NCBI GenBank assembly: GCA_027069385.1
Contig: JALXER010000367.1
Location: 1-10,694 of the forward strand
Direction: 5' to 3'
From: Paracoccaceae bacterium
GTDB taxonomy: Bacteria > Pseudomonadota > Alphaproteobacteria > Rhodobacterales > Rhodobacteraceae
DNA: 10,694 nucleotides
Shown: in pieces, positions 1-5,689 of the stretch
Layout: every line of letters starts with the position of its first letter
Position numbering within the stretch: the stretch's first letter is position 1
The notes under the pieces: model-generated
Databases searched by the model: none
The model's input: only the letters and a program-made list of their open reading frames with translations
Told to the model about the DNA's origin: nothing
Made by a program: the position numbers and the translations under genes

Positions 1-22
1 CCAATACCTGCAAACAGCGGTC

Positions 23-46
23 GCCTTTGAAGCAAGCTTCAAAGGC
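23..46. repeat. Left terminal palindrome of the composite element
   Basis: A perfect 11-bp inverted repeat (23-33 and 36-46) around a 2-nt AA spacer. It shares the core TTTGAARCAAGYTTCAAA with the right-end palindrome, but its outer and inner base pairs differ and still pair. Confidence 0.7.
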
Positions 47-253
47 GGTTGCGACACCATGGCCTCACTTCGTTCGGCGGGCAGGGGGGCCACAGCCCCC
101 CCTCGCGCATGAATGCGCGTACCCCCCGATGGTGCGAAGTGAAACCCCTTTTGCCAGAATGGCAAAGCACATATGCGGCGCGACGTTTTCAAATCCGGGT
201 GAACCATCGGTGTGTCACTACTACCGAACGCAGTGAGGCCATGGTGTCGCAAC

Positions 254-279
254 GCGTTTTGAAACAAGTTTCAAAACGC
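254..279. repeat. Right terminal palindrome of the composite element
   Basis: A perfect 12-bp inverted repeat (254-265 and 268-279) around an AA spacer. Against the left palindrome, one outer C-G pair has become G-C, one inner G-C pair has become A-T, and one T-A pair is added. Every change keeps the stem paired. No T-run follows on either strand, so a classical terminator role is not supported. Confidence 0.7.
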
Positions 280-335
280 CCCCAGTACCCGTTGACGGTC
301 GGATGGATGTACGCATATGCGGTGGCGGGATTCCG

Positions 336-683
336 TTATCGGGTTGTGGTTTCCCATGCGCATCGATCGAAGTCAGCATAGGACAGCAGGGTTTCGATTT
401 GGCCGGGGCCGGACAGGCGCGAGCAGCCTTCGATCGATTCTGCTGAATGGAACACTCCGACAAACCCCGATTGCGGTGTTTCTGTTTCGTCCGAGCAAAG
501 CGAATCGCCCGACGGGATATCCATGGCCAGCCGTTCGGGCGAATCCGAATCGACCACGATAAACAGCGTATCCGCGGTCTGGTTGCGCAGGCAAAACCCG
601 TTGACCGGTGTCGGGTCTCCGGTCACTTGTCCGGCGGTGGCCGGCCCGAAGGCTAACAAAAAAACAACAACAAGGCGTATCAT
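336..683 (-). CDS. Small secreted protein of unknown function with four cysteines
   Basis: A 115-residue protein I do not recognise. The chosen start (ATG at 683) is preceded by AAGGAG at good spacing; a longer frame upstream would bury this site. The N-terminus MIRLVVVFLLAFGPATAG is a clear Sec signal peptide, probably cleaved after an Ala or Gly near residues 16-18. There is no lipobox cysteine, so the product is likely soluble and periplasmic. The mature part is acidic, about 97 residues, and has four cysteines (in NGFCLRN, DSLCSDE, EGCSRL and RCAWE), enough for two disulfides. It is transcribed away from the P460-like gene across a 152-bp gap, so the two may share regulation. No -35/-10 pair was convincing in that gap. 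The composite repeat lies just downstream. No function can be assigned. Confidence 0.75.
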   Translation of the reverse strand: MIRLVVVFLLAFGPATAGQVTGDPTPVNGFCLRNQTADTLFIVVDSDSPERLAMDIPSGDSLCSDETETPQSGFVGVFHSAESIEGCSRLSGPGQIETLLSYADFDRCAWETTTR

Positions 684-835
684 GGCAGCTCCTTTCCCGC
701 CCAGCATCGCAGAAAAGCACCATCGCCCTGATCACATGTTTTCACCATCCGCTCATGAAAGCGTGAGCCAGAGTTTACCCGCCGTTACCGCTACTTCGCG
801 ATAGGTTGGGGCATTATCAACGACAGGAGAGAAAA

Positions 836-1399
836 ATGAAACTGTTAGCCCGCGCCGCTCTGATTGCGACCCTGCTTGCCCCCGCCGTGACCGCAACGGC
901 CCAGATGGCCCCGCCGTTTGGCACCGAAGAAGATACGGCATTTGCCCAGCAGCTTTGGGGGGCGATGGAGGAGATGAATTTCGCCGGTGACAACCCGATT
1001 CACACCTTCCCTTACGAGGGCACCGACCCGCACGGCATGATGCTGGAAACCTTTTATACATCGGCAACCCTGAACGGGCATACCGGTGATCTGATTATCA
1101 AGCGCAACTATGGCCCTGCCGGTGTCAGCGTTGACGAAGTGCTGCAAAACCCCGAAGGCCATCTGGGCGCAATCACCGTGATGTTCCGCCGCGAGGCCGG
1201 ATATGACGAGGATAACCAGGACTGGTTCTGGGCCAAATTCCTGCCGGACGGCACGCTGGACAAGAACGCCATGGGTATGGAACTGGCCGGCCGTGTGGCC
1301 AAGGGCATGGATGCGGGCTGTATCGCCTGTCACAGTGCTGCGGGCGGCGATGACTATTTGTTCACCACCGACCACATCACGGCCATGATGTCCGAATAA
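836..1399 (+). CDS. Cytochrome P460-like periplasmic c-type haem protein
   Basis: A 187-residue protein with a signal peptide (residues 1-22, cleavage near ATA-Q). One haem-attachment motif, CIACH at 162-166, lies near the C-terminus, so covalent haem is attached in the periplasm. The stretch DWFWAKFLPDGTLDK followed by the C-terminal CxxCH and DDYLFTTD resembles the cytochrome P460 / cytochrome c'-beta family. Members of that family bind or oxidise hydroxylamine or nitric oxide, but many have no tested function. True P460s carry a lysine cross-linked to the haem. K89 in IIKRNYG is the nearest candidate, but I cannot confirm alignment. The start is set by AGGAGA five to six bases before ATG 836; an upstream in-frame ATG at 806 would put ten polar residues ahead of the signal peptide. 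The haem site is certain from sequence, the family assignment likely, and the substrate unknown. Confidence 0.82.
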   Translation: MKLLARAALIATLLAPAVTATAQMAPPFGTEEDTAFAQQLWGAMEEMNFAGDNPIHTFPYEGTDPHGMMLETFYTSATLNGHTGDLIIKRNYGPAGVSVDEVLQNPEGHLGAITVMFRREAGYDEDNQDWFWAKFLPDGTLDKNAMGMELAGRVAKGMDAGCIACHSAAGGDDYLFTTDHITAMMSE

Positions 1400-1408
1400 A
1401 CCAATTAC

Positions 1409-1430
1409 GGGCGCACCATCCGGTGCGCCC
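1409..1430 (+). terminator. Hairpin after the P460-like gene, possible terminator
   Basis: A perfect 9-bp GC-rich stem (GGGCGCACC at 1409-1417, GGTGCGCCC at 1422-1430) with a 4-nt ATCC loop starts 9 bp after the stop codon. The sequence after it (GCATTGAAG) has no real T-run. It is therefore a stable 3' stem that may terminate or protect the transcript, not a textbook intrinsic terminator. Confidence 0.55.
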
Positions 1431-1468
1431 GCATTGAAGCAGGCGTCATTTTCTGCTAGCCGGGTCCG

Positions 1469-2200
1469 ATGGACCTGAACTCCCTTCAAATTCTGTATAT
1501 CGGCATTGCCGCATTTCTGGTCGGGTTTACCAAAACCTCGGTTGGAGGGGTGGGGATTCTGGCGGTATTGCTGATGGCGCTGGCCATTCCGGGCAAGGCC
1601 TCGCCGGGGGTCTTGTTGCCCATGTTGATTGCCGCCGATCTGATGGCGGTCGGATTTTACCGCAGGTCCTGCCAGTGGCGCGTGCTGGTCCGGCTGATCC
1701 CGATGGCACTGATCGGAGTCGGGCTGGGGTTTCTGGTGCTTCGGGCGCTGCCGGATGCGCGGTTTGGCCGGTTTATCGGCTGGACCATCCTTGCCATGCT
1801 GGCGCTCGATCTGGGCCTAAGTGCCGCGATCAAGGCGCATATGCGCGGGCGGCTGATGACGGGGATTGCGGGGGTGCTGGCCGGTGCGGCCTCTATGATT
1901 GCCAATGCAGCGGGGCCGGTCTTTGGTATTTACCTGTTGCAACTGGGCCTGAACAAGGCCGAGTTCGTCGGCACTCGCAGTTGGTTCTTTTTGCTGATGA
2001 ATATCGCCAAAGTCCCGTTTGCGCTGTCGCTCGGCACTATCTCTACAGCTTCGCTGACTGTTGATCTTTATGCGTTGCCGGTGATCCTTCTTGGTGGCGC
2101 AATCGGGGTTATGGTACTGAAAATAATCAATATTCAGTTGTTTCGGTTTCTGATCCGGGTCGCGGTGCTAGTCGCGGCGGCCCGGTTGATCCTTGGCTAG
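1469..2200 (+). CDS. TauE/SafE-family membrane transporter (probable anion/sulfite exporter type)
   Basis: A 243-residue, very hydrophobic protein with about eight membrane segments (roughly 7-40 as one or two helices, 45-65, 72-92, 101-120, 129-158, 170-190, 200-220 and 225-242). Both halves show family hallmarks. The first is GFTKTSVGGVG near residue 19, a variant of the G-x-x-K-x-x-x-G-G loop. The second is ANAAGPVFGIYLL at 145-157. The length suits the TauE/SafE (formerly DUF81) family, whose members move sulfite, sulfoacetate or other organosulfur anions across the inner membrane. The substrate cannot be read from the sequence. The ATG at 1469 has only a weak upstream site (CCGGGTCCG). 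A hairpin at 1409-1430 separates it from the haem-protein gene, so co-transcription is doubtful. Its last 33 bp overlap the convergent 3' end of cbpM. Confidence 0.85.
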   Translation: MDLNSLQILYIGIAAFLVGFTKTSVGGVGILAVLLMALAIPGKASPGVLLPMLIAADLMAVGFYRRSCQWRVLVRLIPMALIGVGLGFLVLRALPDARFGRFIGWTILAMLALDLGLSAAIKAHMRGRLMTGIAGVLAGAASMIANAAGPVFGIYLLQLGLNKAEFVGTRSWFFLLMNIAKVPFALSLGTISTASLTVDLYALPVILLGGAIGVMVLKIINIQLFRFLIRVAVLVAAARLILG

Positions 2201-2506
2201 GGCTGACAGAATGCTGGTCTGAATCGCCTCGGGCTGGGTCTCGATCGCCTGCATCAACGCGCGCATATCGCGGCGCAGGTCATAGACCTGATCGAGCAGC
2301 GACAGGATGGTTGGCAGCAGGTCTTCGTCAACCTCCATATCATCCTTGAGCGCGCAGATCAGGTGCAGCCGTGCCACATCGATATCGCCAAACAGCAGCC
2401 CTTCGGGCGCGATGGTGGCGCGAACAAGTTCCTGATCGACCCAGATTTTCAACCGGCGCGCCGATAGGCCGCCAATCAGGGCAATAACTTGGGATTCGCT
2501 ATACAT
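2168..2506 (-). CDS. cbpM: CbpM-type chaperone modulator
   Basis: A 112-residue protein encoded directly after the DnaJ-like gene. Its ATG overlaps the cbpA stop by 8 bp, and its ribosome site GGAG lies inside the last cbpA codons, so the two are translationally coupled. The N-terminal region (MYSESQVIALIGGLSARRLKIWVDQELV, in two parts) resembles the MerR-like fold of CbpM. The C-terminal half, about residues 60-95, is helical and rich in Leu, Asp and Arg. In Escherichia coli CbpM (about 101 residues) binds the J-domain of CbpA and blocks its work with DnaK. A matching cytoplasmic role is inferred here from gene pairing, size and sequence character. The basic tail PGRRD is encoded in the part that overlaps the 3' end of the transporter gene on the other strand. 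Confidence 0.82.
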   Translation of the reverse strand: MYSESQVIALIGGLSARRLKIWVDQELVRATIAPEGLLFGDIDVARLHLICALKDDMEVDEDLLPTILSLLDQVYDLRRDMRALMQAIETQPEAIQTSILSALAKDQPGRRD

Positions 2507-3416
2507 CGTTGGCTCCTTTCAGTTTGGTGCGCGGGTCATAAGGGTGCCTGGCCGCCCATGATTTCAGGAAATCCGACAGTTCGGCATCAATATCTTCGGG
2601 CATCTGCACCGAAAGAGTCACCAACTGGTCCCCTTTCTTGCCGCGCGGTGTTTCGATCCCGCGCCCTTTCAGCCGCATTACCTTGCCCGAATTGCTGCCC
2701 TCCGGAATGGTCAGGCCGACATTGCCATGCAGGGTGGGCACCGCGACCTTGTCGCCAAGCGCGGCCTCGGCAATGGTGATCGGCAGGGTAAGTTCTATGT
2801 CCAATCCGTTGCGTTTAAACACTTTATGCGGTCGCACCTTGATCTGGATCAGCGCATCACCTGACGGGCCGCCATTCAAGCCGGGGTTGCCTTTGCCCTT
2901 CAGGCGGATGGATTTTCCGTCCTCGATCCCTTTGGGGATGCTGACACTCAGATTCGAGCCATCGGCCATTTGCACCTGCTTTTTGGCCCCCAGCGCCGCT
3001 TCGAGAAAAGAGACCTCCATGTGATAGCGCAAGTCCTCTCCTTTCATGGCGGCCTGACGGAACCCGCCGCGTTGCTGGCGAAACATGCCGGAAAACAGAT
3101 CGCTCATATCCTCGTAACCGCTATGCCCCTGATAGGGGTTTTGGCCGTTGGCATCGGCGTACTGGCGATAATACTGTTGCTGGGGCGTTTCGGCCCCCGA
3201 AGCGTCTATTTCACCCGCATCATACTGTTTGCGCTTTTCGGCGTCGCCAAGAATGCCATAGGCAGCGGACACCTTTTTGAACCGCTCTTCAGCAGCAGAA
3301 TCGCCCGGGTTAAGATCGGGGTGCAGTTTTTTGGTAAGCTTGCGATAAGCCTTTTTGACCTCGGCATCCGTGGCCGATTTGGGCACGCCGAGAATCCGGT
3401 ATAACTCTGTTGACAT
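2499..3416 (-). CDS. cbpA: CbpA-type DnaJ-like (class II J-domain) co-chaperone
   Basis: A 305-residue protein. The J-domain fills about residues 1-68 and carries the invariant HPD at 32-34, which stimulates DnaK ATPase. A Gln/Tyr/Gly-rich linker follows (about 77-125, including QQQYYRQY and MFRQQRGGF). Two beta-rich client-binding domains come next (about 130-290), with the repeated pattern IPKGIEDGKSIRLKGKG and IPEGSNSGKVMRLKGRG. There is no CxxCxGxG zinc-finger repeat, so it is the CbpA/DnaJ2 class, not classical DnaJ; the length matches E. coli CbpA (306). The ATG at 3416 is preceded by AGGTGG four bases away, and this site lies in one arm of a long inverted repeat (3421-3464). cbpM follows with an 8-bp overlap. 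Heat-shock control is plausible, since a CTTG-N17-CCTAAAT motif lies upstream. Family assignment is secure. Confidence 0.95.
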   Translation of the reverse strand: MSTELYRILGVPKSATDAEVKKAYRKLTKKLHPDLNPGDSAAEERFKKVSAAYGILGDAEKRKQYDAGEIDASGAETPQQQYYRQYADANGQNPYQGHSGYEDMSDLFSGMFRQQRGGFRQAAMKGEDLRYHMEVSFLEAALGAKKQVQMADGSNLSVSIPKGIEDGKSIRLKGKGNPGLNGGPSGDALIQIKVRPHKVFKRNGLDIELTLPITIAEAALGDKVAVPTLHGNVGLTIPEGSNSGKVMRLKGRGIETPRGKKGDQLVTLSVQMPEDIDAELSDFLKSWAARHPYDPRTKLKGANDV

Positions 3417-3420
3417 CTGT

Positions 3421-3464
3421 CCACCTGTTCTTTGTTTGCCTAATATTTAGGCAAGAACAGGTGG
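3421..3464 (-). promoter_or_regulatory. Long inverted repeat enclosing the cbpA ribosome binding site
   Basis: Read on the minus strand, an 11-bp stem (CCACCTGTTCT with AGAACAGGTGG) continues, after a 5-nt one-sided bulge (AACAA), into a 7-bp stem (TGCCTAA with TTAGGCA) closed by a 3-nt loop. The 3' arm contains AGGTGG, the apparent ribosome binding site of cbpA, four bases before its ATG. In a transcript carrying both arms this site would be paired. No U-run follows, so a terminator role is weak. It may instead, or also, be a DNA operator, because a candidate promoter overlaps it. Confidence 0.7.
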
Positions 3465-3472
3465 ATAACAAG
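3445..3472 (-). promoter_or_regulatory. Candidate sigma-32-type (heat-shock) promoter for cbpA
   Basis: On the minus strand CTTG (3472-3469), a 17-nt spacer and CCTAAAT (3451-3445) fit the alphaproteobacterial heat-shock pattern CTTG-N17/18-CYTATNT with one mismatch in the downstream box. The downstream box lies in the centre of the inverted repeat. Transcription would then start near 3437-3439, so the mRNA would lack the arm that pairs with the ribosome binding site. The motif is short, and the call leans on the chaperone gene that follows. Confidence 0.4.
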
Positions 3473-3484
3473 GGCCGGTAGCAA

Positions 3485-4402
3485 TTATCCGCGACGGCGA
3501 CGACGGCGGCCCCCGCCCGCGCCGGCACCTTCGGCGGCAGGGGCGCGGTTGGCGGCAATCCAGGCGCTGCCGTTGGGGTCGTTATCGGTCAGCAGATTGG
3601 CGGCGCGGATCGCGTCCATTTCCAGCGTGTGGGTCGGGTTCATGATGGCGCTGGTCATGCCGCTGGCAATGGCCATAGGCAGAAAGGCGGCATTCACCCC
3701 GTTGCGATTGGGCAGGCCAAAGCTGATATTAGAGGCCCCGCAAGTGGTATTCACCCCCAGTTCGTTGCGCAACCGGCGTACCAGTTCGAACACCTGCAAA
3801 CCGGCGGTGGCCATGGCACCGATGGGCATGACCAGCGGGTCAACCACGATATCATGGGCCGGAATGCCGAAATCGGCGGCGCGCTCGACAATCTTTTTGG
3901 CCACGGCAAAGCGCACTTCGGGGTCTTCGGAAATACCGCTGTCGTCGTTGGAAATCGCCACCACCGGCACGTTGTATTTCTTGACCAGCGGCAGGATCAG
4001 TTCCAGCTTTTCCTCTTCTCCGGTGACCGAGTTGAGCAGCGGGCGCCCGTTACAGACTTCTAGCCCTGCCTCTAACGCGCCCGCGACCGAGCTGTCGATG
4101 CACAGCGGAATATCCACCAGATCCTGCACCATTTTGATGACTTTCTGCATCAGGGGCGGTTCGGTCTCGTTCGGGTTGGGGTTCGAATTGAACACCACGC
4201 CCGCATTGATATCCAGCATCGTTGCACCGGCGGCGACCTGCGCCAGCGCGTCGGCCTCGACGGTAGAGAAATCTCCGGCCTCCATCTCGGCGGCCAGTTT
4301 CTTGCGGCCGGTGGGGTTGATACGCTCGCCAATGACGCAAAAGGGCTGGTCAAAACCGATGATGGCGGTTTTGGATTTGGATTCAACGATGGTGCGGGTC
4401 AT
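3485..4402 (-). CDS. Pterin-binding methyltetrahydrofolate:corrinoid methyltransferase (possible split-MetH module)
   Basis: A 305-residue cytoplasmic protein of the pterin-binding fold. Visible motifs are GERINPTG (25-32), LDINAG (63-68), CIDSS (101-105), NSVTGEE (124-130) and GASNISFGLPNR (222-233). These match the pterin-contacting Asp and Asn positions of methyltetrahydrofolate:corrinoid methyltransferases and of the folate domain of MetH. It should move the methyl of 5-methyltetrahydrofolate to cob(I)alamin on a separate protein. The ATG at 4402 has AAGGA upstream and lies 10 bp after the preceding reductase-like gene, so the pair is an operon; the longer frame would start inside that gene. 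There is no homocysteine, B12 or reactivation domain. The C-terminus is odd: an Ala/Gly run ends in RRRRRRG (299-305), beyond the catalytic barrel. Family is secure; the exact pathway is inferred. Confidence 0.88.
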   Translation of the reverse strand: MTRTIVESKSKTAIIGFDQPFCVIGERINPTGRKKLAAEMEAGDFSTVEADALAQVAAGATMLDINAGVVFNSNPNPNETEPPLMQKVIKMVQDLVDIPLCIDSSVAGALEAGLEVCNGRPLLNSVTGEEEKLELILPLVKKYNVPVVAISNDDSGISEDPEVRFAVAKKIVERAADFGIPAHDIVVDPLVMPIGAMATAGLQVFELVRRLRNELGVNTTCGASNISFGLPNRNGVNAAFLPMAIASGMTSAIMNPTHTLEMDAIRAANLLTDNDPNGSAWIAANRAPAAEGAGAGGGRRRRRRG

Positions 4403-4412
4403 GGGGGTTCCT

Positions 4413-5285
4413 TTAGGCTCGCAGGCGGTCAGCGGGGTCGCTTTGCGCCGAAATATAGTCGGTTGTGGCCCGTATGCCACCAAGCGGGAAGAAATGCACC
4501 GATTCGATTGCCGACAGATTGCGGGCGGCCAGATCGGCCAGCAGGGCGTCGGGCGTAAACGGGCGCAGCAGCTTGGTCAGGTCGCGGGCGCGCCGCGTCA
4601 GCACCCGCAGGCTCGGGCCAACGCCACAGGCCATAGAGAACTTGATCAGCGTTTGCAGCTTGGCCGGTCCGGCCACACCGATATGCACCGGAATATGCAC
4701 TCCGGCGGCTTGCATGCGCGCGCACCAGTCGGCCACCGGTCCGGCCTCGAACACGAATTGCGTGGCAACGGCCATACGCGCATCGGTGCGGTTCTGGAAA
4801 TCCGATTTCCATTTGAGCGCCGCCATAACCTCGGCCTCGTCGCCAATATCCTTGTTGCCCTCGGGGTGACCCGCCACATGAAGGCGGTCAAAACCGGCGC
4901 GGTCAAACACGCCGCTTTCCAGCAGCTGCATCGAATCGCCATACGCACCAACCGGCCGGTCAACGCCTCCCGCCAGCAGCAACGCCGAGGAAACCCCGAC
5001 CGCGCCATAGCGCTGCACCCGGTTTTCCAACGTTGCACGGTCAGGAATAAGCCGCGCCGGAAAGTGGGGCATCACCTCGAACCCTTCACCCACCAGCCGT
5101 GCGGCGGTGGTCAGCATATCGTCAAACGGGGTGCCGTCGATATGGGCGATATAAACCCGGGTGCCCACAGGCAAAATCGCCCTGAAATCGGGGATTTTTG
5201 CGGCGGTACGGGGCATGACCTCTATCGAGAACCCGTCAAGGAACCCGCCGGTCGGGGGGGTGGTTTTCATCGGCACGATGTTCAT
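4413..5285 (-). CDS. Divergent methylenetetrahydrofolate reductase-like protein
   Basis: A 290-residue protein of the MTHFR/MetF barrel type, clearly different from the metF product encoded at 5753-6649. The first strand FSIEVMPRT keeps a glutamate (E22) matching the catalytic Glu of MetF (SFEFFPP). TQFVFE (175-180) matches TQFFFD of MetF, and VHFFPLGG (263-270) matches its HFYTLN segment. The usual ALRGDPP segment is replaced by ALLLAGGVDRPVG (101-113), and VAGHPEG stands where MetF has AAYPEKHPE, so flavin or folate contacts must differ. The ATG at 5285 was chosen over an upstream in-frame ATG because GGAGG lies just before it and the short gap to the preceding stop (13 bp) fits an operon. 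It may reduce methylene-tetrahydrofolate, or handle another folate or methyl carrier with the methyltransferase next door. Fold is likely; activity uncertain. Confidence 0.8.
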   Translation of the reverse strand: MNIVPMKTTPPTGGFLDGFSIEVMPRTAAKIPDFRAILPVGTRVYIAHIDGTPFDDMLTTAARLVGEGFEVMPHFPARLIPDRATLENRVQRYGAVGVSSALLLAGGVDRPVGAYGDSMQLLESGVFDRAGFDRLHVAGHPEGNKDIGDEAEVMAALKWKSDFQNRTDARMAVATQFVFEAGPVADWCARMQAAGVHIPVHIGVAGPAKLQTLIKFSMACGVGPSLRVLTRRARDLTKLLRPFTPDALLADLAARNLSAIESVHFFPLGGIRATTDYISAQSDPADRLRA

Positions 5286-5298
5286 TTGGCCTCCGGTA

Positions 5299-5601
5299 TC
5301 AGGCTTGCTCCCAGCCGTCATTGGCAATCAGGGATTTGATCTTTTCCTGATCGTAGGCGGCGTCAAGCGCCTGCGCTTGCGCTTTTGCGACATCCTGATC
5401 GTCACCCTCGACCTGAAACGGCGCAGCCTTGCGCCATTGTGCCAGATAATCGTCGGTGCTGTCAGCGCCGGTTTTCATGGCGCAACGGTCAATGGCCTGC
5501 TCGAAACGCTCGGGCAGTTGCACCTTGGCGGCGCGACGGCCCTTGCCGACAATGACCTGCGCGGGAATATCGCGCCAATAGACGATGGTTACATTTGCCA
5601 T
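5299..5601 (-). CDS. Small conserved protein, 'virulence factor'-annotated family type
   Basis: A 100-residue soluble protein with no signal peptide or membrane segment. It begins MANVTIVYWRDIPAQVIVGKG and has a basic patch (KGRRAAKVQLPERF, about 19-32). The rest is acidic and helical, with Cys39 in IDRCAMK. It resembles small Rhodobacteraceae proteins commonly annotated as 'virulence factor', a name carried over from a domain family that says nothing about its job here. The ATG at 5601 has AAAGGGG upstream; the longer frame extends into low-quality sequence without a better site. It is first of three closely spaced minus-strand genes, ahead of the divergent reductase-like and folate methyltransferase genes, so a role in methyl-folate or corrinoid transfer is the best guess. 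It could be a small subunit or adaptor of that system. No catalytic motif is visible. Confidence 0.75.
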   Translation of the reverse strand: MANVTIVYWRDIPAQVIVGKGRRAAKVQLPERFEQAIDRCAMKTGADSTDDYLAQWRKAAPFQVEGDDQDVAKAQAQALDAAYDQEKIKSLIANDGWEQA

Positions 5602-5689
5602 GGTTTTCCCCTTTGGTGGTTTTGCCCCCATGTGGGGGGTGCGGGGCGGTTTGTCCATGGGCAAAGGAGGGCTGCGTCGGTTTTGACGC

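Larger units (their letters stand above)
23..279. repeat. Composite inverted-repeat element with five internal hairpins (MITE-like or structured RNA; non-coding)
   Basis: Positions 1-335 hold no convincing gene. They contain a nested inverted repeat. The arm at 49-77 matches the reverse complement of 224-252 at 28 of 29 positions. Outside each arm lies a palindrome (23-46 and 254-279). Inside are three perfect 7-bp hairpins: 84-101 (GGGGGGC, loop CACA), 104-119 (CGCGCAT, spacer GA) and 150-166 (TTTGCCA, loop GAA). An 8-bp long-range pair joins 126-133 to 203-210. Small open frames here run through the palindromes and look accidental. No transposase is present. It could be a non-autonomous mobile element, a REP/BIME-like repeat, or a structured RNA in the 3' region of the secreted-protein gene, whose stop lies 56 bp away on the minus strand. 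Copies elsewhere in the genome cannot be seen from here. Confidence 0.7.

Noticed and set aside
27..463. Several small overlapping open frames on both strands
   Set aside because: They run through the palindromes and inverted arms of the composite element, have no convincing ribosome sites and encode low-complexity or mirror-related peptides.
751..768. GCTCA...TGAGC hairpin between the divergent secreted-protein and haem-protein genes
   Set aside because: Only five base pairs around an 8-nt loop; well within chance for this composition.
845..1489. A 214-codon minus-strand open frame over the haem-protein gene
   Set aside because: It is antisense to a gene with a signal peptide, CxxCH motif and good ribosome site, and has no recognisable features itself.
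3549..5339. A 596-codon plus-strand open frame antisense to the folate operon
   Set aside because: It is the reverse reading of two well-supported genes with clear family motifs. Long antisense frames are common in GC-rich DNA, and its translation shows no domain.
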